Part shown: positions 36,942 through 44,075 of the stretch, one piece after another
How the letters are laid out: every line of letters begins with the position of its first letter
Position numbering within the stretch: the stretch's first letter is position 1
Assembly (NCBI GenBank): GCA_016927905.1
Contig: JAFGLW010000013.1
Span: 95,810-159,809 of the forward strand
Reading direction: 5' to 3'
DNA length: 64,000 nt
Source of the DNA: a candidate division CSSED10-310 bacterium
GTDB taxonomy: Bacteria; CSSED10-310; JAFGJC01
The notes under the pieces: model-generated
Told to the model about the DNA's origin: nothing
Seen by the model: only the letters and a program-made list of their open reading frames with translations
Database searches by the model: none
Position numbers and translations under genes: made by a program

Positions 36942-37925
36942 ATGAAAAGGATGGTCTTGGCTGCACTGGTGTTTCTGGGGATTGCAGGCGTGTTGACCGT
37001 GCCGGCGGCCGTCCGAGCAAAAATCAACATCAACACGGCAGGCGTTTCGGAACTGGGAACGCTTCCCCGCATCGGCCCGGGCCTGGCTCGGGCCATCGTT
37101 GATTTTCGGGAAACACACGGATTGTTCAGGACGATTCACGACATCACCAATGTTCCACAGATCGGCGACAAGACCTTCGAGTTCATTCGGGATTACATAA
37201 CCGTCGGCGACGTTTCAGCACTGGATTCTGCGGAGTCCGGTACGCGGGAAGAACAGGTTCCGGGCCAGACCGATACCGCCACCGGAATCGAACCCATTCG
37301 GAAAATGGAATCCCTGCCGGTTTCCACACCGGCACCCGTTCCGTCGGTGGAGGAAATCATGGCGCTTTATGAGACAGAACCGACCATTCATGAAGTTCAC
37401 CGGGCCGTTCTTGAGTATGCATCCATCAATCAGGGAACGTTCCAGCAATGGCGCCGGGATGTGAAGCGTCGGGCGTTGCTCCCGGAAACGTTCCAGGTAA
37501 CGGTGGGTCATGATACCGATGACGACACCGATTATTCCCGGTCCAAAACCATCAGCCTGACGGGGGGTACCGTGACCATCGGGCCGGATGACCAGACCTG
37601 GGGTCACGATACGGATAGCGACTGGGATTACGAACTCCGGCTGAAATGGAATTTTCAGGATTATCTGTTTCACGCGGACATGTTACGGGTGAGCGCGGAG
37701 ACGGAGGATCAGGTCGAACTCCGGCAGGATCTGTTGAATGAAGTGACCCGGCTGTATTTCGACCGGCGCCGGTTGCAGGTTGAGATGTTCCTGGAGCCGG
37801 ATGTCGATATTCATACCCAGATGAAACGTGTGCTTCGACTGGACGAGCTGACAGCCGCGCTAGATGCCGTCACGAACGGATTTTTCTCGGAAAAATTGTT
37901 GGAAAACCAGAGTGTACCGGAGTAA
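36942..37925 (+). CDS. Exported helix-hairpin-helix (ComEA-like) protein with unnamed C-terminal domain
   Basis: 327 residues. Signal peptide of about 26 residues (cleavage at VRA). Residues 27-90 hold two helix-hairpin-helix motifs of the ComEA type: ININTAGVSELGTLPRIGPG and the second repeat with VPQIGDKTFEFIRDYI. ComEA binds incoming DNA in the periplasm; here the DNA role is inferred. After a Pro/Thr spacer, residues about 152-320 align in order with the C-terminal domain of the preceding protein (see the finding): paired strands rich in D/T then helices. GGGGAG precedes the ATG. It lies between two other exported proteins, all on the same strand. Confidence 0.83.
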   Translation: MKRMVLAALVFLGIAGVLTVPAAVRAKININTAGVSELGTLPRIGPGLARAIVDFRETHGLFRTIHDITNVPQIGDKTFEFIRDYITVGDVSALDSAESGTREEQVPGQTDTATGIEPIRKMESLPVSTPAPVPSVEEIMALYETEPTIHEVHRAVLEYASINQGTFQQWRRDVKRRALLPETFQVTVGHDTDDDTDYSRSKTISLTGGTVTIGPDDQTWGHDTDSDWDYELRLKWNFQDYLFHADMLRVSAETEDQVELRQDLLNEVTRLYFDRRRLQVEMFLEPDVDIHTQMKRVLRLDELTAALDAVTNGFFSEKLLENQSVPE

Positions 37926-37932
37926 TTGATTT

Positions 37933-40900
37933 ATGAAGAAACGAACCACTTGGATCCTGAGCTGGGGTGTGGCCGTCGTTTTGACGATTCCAGGATGCAG
38001 TCCGGAAAACGAGGGCGGATTCGAAGACGATTATCAGACCACATTCGTATCACCATCCGTCATTGTCCAGGGTCTGAATTACCCATGGGGCGTCCATTTC
38101 ATCGAAAACGAGAATGCGGATGGCACCGGTTCAGGCAGCATACTGTCCAGAGGAAATATACTGGTGGCTAACAGAGGTGTCGATGGGCAATGGTGTAATT
38201 CCGTCGTTCAGGTGAATCCCCATTCCGGGTCCGTGGCGCTTTACACCGATCCGGACCGGAAGGATCTGCACGGGACGCCGGCCACGGACGGCCCGATGGA
38301 TATCGCCTTTGAAGGACCCTTTGTCTGGGTGGCGAATGATTCCTCCGGACTGGGCAGTGTTGCGGTTACCGATCCCAACCCGTCACGGAGTCCGAACGGC
38401 CCCTCCGGGAATCCCGGAGATCCGGTGGACGGGCCAACCGGGACGGGGGTCTTTGGCAGTGATGATTTTGGCTTCATCGTGCTTGACGTATTTCCCGAAG
38501 AGGATGCGGAGGAAGTTCCGCAGAATACCCGCATCGAGGTTGTATTCTCACAGCCGGTCAACCCGGGAACCATAACCGCCGACACCTTCTCCGTCAGCGT
38601 CGATTACAGTCCAATGTCTCCGGATCCGGACAATCCGGAGGGTGAATTCCGGTTTTCTCCCGATTTCAGAAGAGTGGAATTCATCCATGAGGGTTATCTG
38701 GCGGAGGCCACACGGTACGAGATAAAACTGGATAAGGATATTTCGGATTACCGCGGATTCGAACTTGACGGGAATCTTCAAAGTCCCGGTCCAGACGATT
38801 TCGAGAGTTTGTTCACAACCGGATCGGGAAATCCCCGTGTGATCTGGGTGAATCCGCCGGACCAGGCCGGTATGGTATCGATTGATACAACGGTTGAAGT
38901 CATGTTTTCTGAGCCGGTGCGTGCCAGCACCGTCACCACCAGTTCATTTTTCGTTTTGGATCTGGAGGGAGACGAGGTGGATGCGACCGTGGATGTTTAC
39001 CCGGACACACTGAAAGCCCGGCTGGTTTTTGACGAGCCGCTGGAACGGAATGCCGCCTACACCGTTCGGGTACTGTCCAAAGTGGCGGATCTTTCCGGCA
39101 ATCCGCTCGATCAGATTCCCGGCGGATACCCGGATCCTTTCGAGAGCAGTTTCAGCACCGGTATGGCGGACGATTACCCCCCGTATATACTGGCAATCAA
39201 TCCCGCTGACGGATCACAGGGCGTCCCGGCCGATGCAGTTCTGACCGTTACCTTTTCGGAGGATATCGCTCCGTCCAGCCGGTTGGGTCAGTATTTTACA
39301 CTGGAGGGTCCCGGCGGTCAGATCTCCGGTTTGATTGAATGGCCGTCCGATTCCGAATTGGAGTTTACTCCCGGTTCGAACCTGGCTGAGAATGCCGTCT
39401 ATACCGTGACGGTATCGGACATCCTGACAGATCTGGTGGGCAATCAGCTGGATGGAAACCGTGACGGGATCCCCGGCGGGAATTTCAGCAGCGGGTTTGG
39501 TACCGGTTGGGACCGCCTGTATGTCACGTCTTCGTTTCCATCCGATGGCGATGTGACTGTTTCCATCAGCACTTATGTCTACGTGAATTTTTCAAAACAG
39601 GTCAATGGGGCCACGGTGAGTAAAAGCACGTTCTATCTAACCCGGGAATCTTCACCGGGCAACCGGATTCCGGCTTCGGTATGGGTAAATCCGGGGGAGA
39701 TGAGCGCTACCTTGAAACCGGATGCACTTCTAGACGAGGATACGCGGCATGTGATCACCGTCATGTCGGATGTGGCGGATAAGGCCGGGAATCCACTTGA
39801 CCAGGAACCGGGACCCCCGCTGGATCCTTTCAGGGCGGTGTTCACAACCGGCGGCGAAGACAGAACGCCGCCCTGTGTGGTGGAGATCGTACCGGATACG
39901 GGAGCCGGCAATGTTCCGGTCAGCACTTTTGTGACCGTTCGATTCAGCGAACCGGTCCTGCCCGCAACCGTTTCTGCATCATCGTTCATACTGACCGGTT
40001 CCCAGGGCCAGGTAACGGGGGTCTTCGGATTTGAAAACGGGAATGCCACTGTCGTGTTTTACCCGCATCAGGAATTGATCCCGACCCAAACCTACACGGT
40101 CATCCTGACAGCATTGATAGCCGATTCCAGCGGAAACGGCCTGGACGGAGACTGCGACGGAACCACCGGCCCGGATTTCATCTCCACCTTCACAACGGGT
40201 ATGGGAGGAATCGTTATCAATGAAGTGGTAGTGGATCCGCAACAGGATTGGAGCGACAGCGAGGGGGGGGATGGCGTGTCCTTCAATGCCATGCCGGGAA
40301 GCGGATCAATCACGACGTCCGATGAATGGATCGAAATCACCAACGCTTCGTCTCAGGCGTTCGATCTGACCGGATGGTCGCTGGAAATGATCGATACCAC
40401 CCCGGAAATTCATTTTCTGGGGAGCGGGAGCGGGGTGGAGGTTGTTTATCCCGCCACATCAACTCTCTCAAATTTCCAGCCGGGAAGTTACCTGGTTATC
40501 GGCAATCCGGTCGGTTCAAACAACAATGTCATCTATTTCGCACTCAAGAATGCACAGGGATTGATGGTGGATGATGTCGAAATTGGAGATGATCCGGAAG
40601 GCGACGGGAATGGCGACGGGGCTCCCGAACCAGGTGAAGACGGGAATGCAGACGGTATTGCCGGCGAAGCGGTTGCCCGGTTTCCCAATGCATTCGATAC
40701 GGATGACGACCCCGGAGATTTCGACAAGCAGGCTGCGACGATCGGCGGCGACAACAGCGGCTCCAGCGGAACCGGACCCCATGCCGGACCTTTCCGGGAT
40801 GAAGTGGGGCTGGTGGGAATGTGCGGAATAGCGGGCGCAGGTTATGCACCGGATGAACCGGGCGACATGAATTATCTGTGTTTCGTCAGTCACGCGCAAC

Positions 40901-41439
40901 GCGGTGCGGTGTACGGCATTGACTTTGACGATGGCGCATATTACGCATTCACCGGGATCGACGCACCCACAGGATTGGAGTTCATCCCGTTTGCCGATGA
41001 AAACGGCCTGAATCTGCCCGGCCGGGGATACCTTTTCGTTTTGAATCCGGAAAAGGGGAACCTGGCCCGGATCAGAATGATGCCGTCCGGAGATTCCGGC
41101 GACCCCAATACGGTTTCCATCCCGGACATGCAGGGAACCGACGCTCAGGTCTACTTCACATTCCAGGAGATGCAAGATCCTGTTGGAATCGTTTATTCGA
41201 AGCATTATGACAGGTTGTATTTAGCCTGTCGGGGAAACGGGTTGATCATTGAGTTCACGGTTGACGGTGCGGTTACGGAGATCTTCGATACGGGGCTGGG
41301 CAGTCATGCCATCGGCGGGATTGATGTCGGCGATCTCGGTTCGGGTGAAGTCGTCCTGCTTTCTCATACCGGCGGGGAACGGGTCGATCTGGGTGACGGT
41401 CCGCAGGGCGCATTGCTGTATTTCAGCCCGCATCCCTGA
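37933..41439 (+). CDS. Surface lipoprotein with five Ig-like repeats and a lamin-tail domain
   Basis: 1168 residues. Signal peptide ending IPG-C22 suggests a lipoprotein. After an N-terminal domain (about 30-180) come five SbsA/Big_5-type Ig-like repeats of ~115 residues beginning near 183, 304, 419, 534 and 651; each has the pattern P-x-x-G/D...V-x-F-S-x-P/D-V and an asparagine-bracketed turn. Residues ~756-890 are a lamin-tail-like domain (GIVINEVVVDPQ, WIEITNASSQAFDLTGW) with Asp/Gly-rich calcium-like loops. The last ~250 residues look like propeller blades. These are extracellular adhesion or scaffolding modules. It follows the HhH protein after 7 bases, so the three exported genes probably form one operon. 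Confidence 0.85.
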   Translation: MKKRTTWILSWGVAVVLTIPGCSPENEGGFEDDYQTTFVSPSVIVQGLNYPWGVHFIENENADGTGSGSILSRGNILVANRGVDGQWCNSVVQVNPHSGSVALYTDPDRKDLHGTPATDGPMDIAFEGPFVWVANDSSGLGSVAVTDPNPSRSPNGPSGNPGDPVDGPTGTGVFGSDDFGFIVLDVFPEEDAEEVPQNTRIEVVFSQPVNPGTITADTFSVSVDYSPMSPDPDNPEGEFRFSPDFRRVEFIHEGYLAEATRYEIKLDKDISDYRGFELDGNLQSPGPDDFESLFTTGSGNPRVIWVNPPDQAGMVSIDTTVEVMFSEPVRASTVTTSSFFVLDLEGDEVDATVDVYPDTLKARLVFDEPLERNAAYTVRVLSKVADLSGNPLDQIPGGYPDPFESSFSTGMADDYPPYILAINPADGSQGVPADAVLTVTFSEDIAPSSRLGQYFTLEGPGGQISGLIEWPSDSELEFTPGSNLAENAVYTVTVSDILTDLVGNQLDGNRDGIPGGNFSSGFGTGWDRLYVTSSFPSDGDVTVSISTYVYVNFSKQVNGATVSKSTFYLTRESSPGNRIPASVWVNPGEMSATLKPDALLDEDTRHVITVMSDVADKAGNPLDQEPGPPLDPFRAVFTTGGEDRTPPCVVEIVPDTGAGNVPVSTFVTVRFSEPVLPATVSASSFILTGSQGQVTGVFGFENGNATVVFYPHQELIPTQTYTVILTALIADSSGNGLDGDCDGTTGPDFISTFTTGMGGIVINEVVVDPQQDWSDSEGGDGVSFNAMPGSGSITTSDEWIEITNASSQAFDLTGWSLEMIDTTPEIHFLGSGSGVEVVYPATSTLSNFQPGSYLVIGNPVGSNNNVIYFALKNAQGLMVDDVEIGDDPEGDGNGDGAPEPGEDGNADGIAGEAVARFPNAFDTDDDPGDFDKQAATIGGDNSGSSGTGPHAGPFRDEVGLVGMCGIAGAGYAPDEPGDMNYLCFVSHAQRGAVYGIDFDDGAYYAFTGIDAPTGLEFIPFADENGLNLPGRGYLFVLNPEKGNLARIRMMPSGDSGDPNTVSIPDMQGTDAQVYFTFQEMQDPVGIVYSKHYDRLYLACRGNGLIIEFTVDGAVTEIFDTGLGSHAIGGIDVGDLGSGEVVLLSHTGGERVDLGDGPQGALLYFSPHP

Positions 41440-41488
41440 TTTCAGAAGCGGGATGGCGGCATCGACGCCGGGCGGTTCATGGGAATAA

Positions 41489-41502
41489 ATCCCCTCGGGG
41501 AT
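41489..41502 (+). other. Small hairpin before the adenosine-kinase-family gene
   Basis: ATCCCC and GGGGAT with a TC centre, just upstream of GGAGGG and the ATG at 41517. It may influence start access or be chance. Confidence 0.3.
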
Positions 41503-41516
41503 ATGGAGGGAAAATA

Positions 41517-41999
41517 ATGGATATCCTGTTGCTTGATGTGGAAAAACCGGAAGAAACGAATTTCATTTTCGGCATGTCTCATTTCATCAAAACGGTCGAA
41601 GATATTCATGAGGCCATTGTTCAAACCAATCCATCCCTGAAATTCGGGCTTGCATTCTGCGAAGCCAGCGGTCCTTGCCTGATCCGGATTTCAGGAAACA
41701 GTGAAAAATTGATTGAAATCGCCCGGAAAAACGCCGAGAAAATCGGTGCGGGTCACACGTTCTTCGTTTTCATGGAAGACGGATTCCCGATCAGCGTGCT
41801 GAATGCAATCCAGAATGTTCCGGAAGTTTGCGGCATCTTCTGCGCCACCGCCAACGCGGCTAAGATCGCAGTGATATCCGACGGCGCCGGCCGGGGTGTT
41901 CTGGGGGTGATTGACGGCGTTTCGCCGCGGGGAGTGGAAGGTGCCGGTGAGATCCGGAAGCGGAAAGATTTCCTGCGGATGATCGGGTATAAACTTTGA
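41517..41999 (+). CDS. Adenosine-specific kinase family protein (COG1839/PF04008)
   Basis: 160 residues, the usual size for this small family first described from archaea and thermophiles. Matches include FGMSHFIKTVEDIHEAI (18-34), KFGLAFCEASGPCLIR (41-56), the AGHTFFVFM stretch, the ATANAAKIAVI stretch, GRGVLGVIDG, and RKDFLRMIGYKL at the C-terminus. A founding member binds and phosphorylates adenosine; the physiological role in bacteria is unclear. GGAGGG precedes the ATG. The 3' end meets the minor-pilin operon from the opposite strand. There is no signal peptide, so it is unrelated to the surface genes around it by location. Confidence 0.9.
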   Translation: MDILLLDVEKPEETNFIFGMSHFIKTVEDIHEAIVQTNPSLKFGLAFCEASGPCLIRISGNSEKLIEIARKNAEKIGAGHTFFVFMEDGFPISVLNAIQNVPEVCGIFCATANAAKIAVISDGAGRGVLGVIDGVSPRGVEGAGEIRKRKDFLRMIGYKL

Positions 42000-42010
42000 C
42001 AACGGGCCGA

Positions 42011-43996
42011 TCAGAACAGGCTTTCCCATTGGACAACCCGGATATGGCTGCAATCCAGAATTCGGAAATAATCGGAAGTTGAATACCGGGGATCGGACTG
42101 GATCCGGACGGGACCGGTGATGTCGATATCCCGCCCCATAACGTAACCGCGGATCGATACCGCGGGTTGATGGCCGGGGAACGGCGGATTACTGATTAAT
42201 ATCTGCCCTTCCGGGGCATAGAGTGGGCCTTCGATCACGGTGGGATGCTCCCGGTTTGCAATCCAGATATCTCCCATGGACGCCACAGCCGGTATCCCCG
42301 GGTAACCCAGTATTCTGACAGGCCCGGCGCCGTCCCGGCACCATCGGTACAGACCGAAATGAAGGCAGGCGTTCGAATCAACCGCCGGGATCAACGGCAT
42401 CCCGCCGCAGAATGACACGACCCGACCGTCTTTCCCGGTGGTGAACTCCCGCCAGCGCCCCGAAACCGAATTCCCGCCATCCAGATCCCGCAGATCGAAA
42501 CCACGCTCGCAAATCAACGACCCGTTGATCTCCAGCTCCGCCCGATCCATCAAGACACCGAAACAACCGGTATCCGGTTTTTCCTCATCGGAATTCTGTT
42601 TGCGGATGTATATCACGACCGGGTCCAGAGGCTCAAGGCGGTCGTTGTACCGGCCCACCAGTATCCGGACGGAATGGTTCCCGCCGCTTTTGACCACATG
42701 GGTTACCAGCTGATGCCGGTCATCGTGGATATAATCGGTGAATGCCTCCCACGAATCGAAAACGGTTCCAGGCCCTGATATCCGACAGGTTTCGGGGGAT
42801 GCTGAAGCGGTGTTGAACAGGTGTCTCCAATCCAGCCCGGGCATGGTCCGGCGTAACAGTACGGGTTCGGATGGTACTGAATGTGTCATGTTACGGTTCA
42901 CGGCAGCTCGGTCACCTTCTTGTTCGTCTCGATCGAGCAGACAATAATTCCATTCCACTGTGCGGGTTGAATCCGGTTCCTCTCCCGGATGACCGGCCGC
43001 TATGAACCGATGATCAGGCCGGGGCGACAGGTCGATCCAGAATCCGCCGTAACCATCCGTGCACTGCACCCGGTTGGCTGCATCGATACGGGAGTAATCC
43101 GGGAAAAATTTCTGATTGACGCATCGATATCCATCGGTCGGATCGGCAGCCGCGCACGCGGATTCCTCCCCGCCGCCGGCAACCCGGTAACTGATATGAA
43201 AGTACCCGTGTTTCCTCTGCAGGTCATGCACTCTCTCAAAAGCGGATTCCAGACGGATTCCACCTGAGATGAACCGGGTGGGATCGGCCGCATCTTTCGA
43301 AGGGTCGGGCTGGAAGGTGTTGAACAGAATGGAAGATGTCCTGACATCACCCCAGATTTCGCCGCTGACATGGATCGGACCCAGTGAAGTGCATGGTTCG
43401 TGCTCGGATCGTATTCGAACAGAATTCCCGATATAGGTGCTCCCGTTGTTCCAGATGGATCCCGCGAGTTGCGTCGGGACTTCAGGATCAGCGATCAAAG
43501 TCAGCCGGCGATCGGCAAAAAGAATATGGGAGCAGTCGAAGGATCTGGTTTGAATACGGCATTCCCGTCGCCTTTCGATATTCCGGTATATGCCCGTGCT
43601 GATCAGATCCCAGCAGGCGTTCCAGACCGGTGAACCGTCCTCCCGGAACGCCGTCGGGCTGGCCCAGACCTTGAATCCGCCGCCTTCCGGAAGGAACGAC
43701 ACTGCGTGATCCGGAGCGGAATGATCGGTGAAATGTTCAATATCAAAAACCTCTTCGGGAGGCTGGCCGGCATAATGAAGATAATGACCGCACTGCCGAA
43801 TCGGTTCATTCTTGGCGACGGCCTGACCGAAGCGTTTCTCCCGATCCCACAGGCGCGTGCCGGGTTCGGCGATATCGCTGAGCCAGCATGTGTTCCCGAT
43901 TCGGTTGAGCGCGTAGTGAAGACCCGATTCCGCGAGGTACAGGGCCGCCGTTTCGTCGATACGGTGTCTGGTTGCGGCGCGGATTGATAGATACAC
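42011..43996 (-). CDS. Oversized PilX-like minor pilin / pilus assembly protein
   Basis: 661 residues from a GTG at 43996. The same frame stays open to a stop codon at 44068-44066 and encodes, from a CTG at 44059, LKTFLVKWIAGITG followed by a hydrophobic run into VYLSIRAA, a perfect PilX-type N-terminal helix. So the true protein is probably 682 residues with a CTG start, or a reinitiation event after the PilW stop 16 bases upstream. ETAALYLAESGLHYALNRIG is the PilX motif. PilX is normally ~180 residues; the rest here is a long beta-rich secreted region with many Cys and Trp. It is the fourth gene of a FimT-PilV-PilW-PilX-ordered set and probably helps form or cap type IV pili at the inner membrane. 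Confidence 0.78.
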   Translation of the reverse strand: MYLSIRAATRHRIDETAALYLAESGLHYALNRIGNTCWLSDIAEPGTRLWDREKRFGQAVAKNEPIRQCGHYLHYAGQPPEEVFDIEHFTDHSAPDHAVSFLPEGGGFKVWASPTAFREDGSPVWNACWDLISTGIYRNIERRRECRIQTRSFDCSHILFADRRLTLIADPEVPTQLAGSIWNNGSTYIGNSVRIRSEHEPCTSLGPIHVSGEIWGDVRTSSILFNTFQPDPSKDAADPTRFISGGIRLESAFERVHDLQRKHGYFHISYRVAGGGEESACAAADPTDGYRCVNQKFFPDYSRIDAANRVQCTDGYGGFWIDLSPRPDHRFIAAGHPGEEPDSTRTVEWNYCLLDRDEQEGDRAAVNRNMTHSVPSEPVLLRRTMPGLDWRHLFNTASASPETCRISGPGTVFDSWEAFTDYIHDDRHQLVTHVVKSGGNHSVRILVGRYNDRLEPLDPVVIYIRKQNSDEEKPDTGCFGVLMDRAELEINGSLICERGFDLRDLDGGNSVSGRWREFTTGKDGRVVSFCGGMPLIPAVDSNACLHFGLYRWCRDGAGPVRILGYPGIPAVASMGDIWIANREHPTVIEGPLYAPEGQILISNPPFPGHQPAVSIRGYVMGRDIDITGPVRIQSDPRYSTSDYFRILDCSHIRVVQWESLF

Positions 43997-44075
43997 GGCA
44001 GCGAAGGCGATGACGCAGCCGGTGATCCCGGCAATCCATTTGACCAGAAAAGTCTTCAGAACTGCTTATTCTGTT

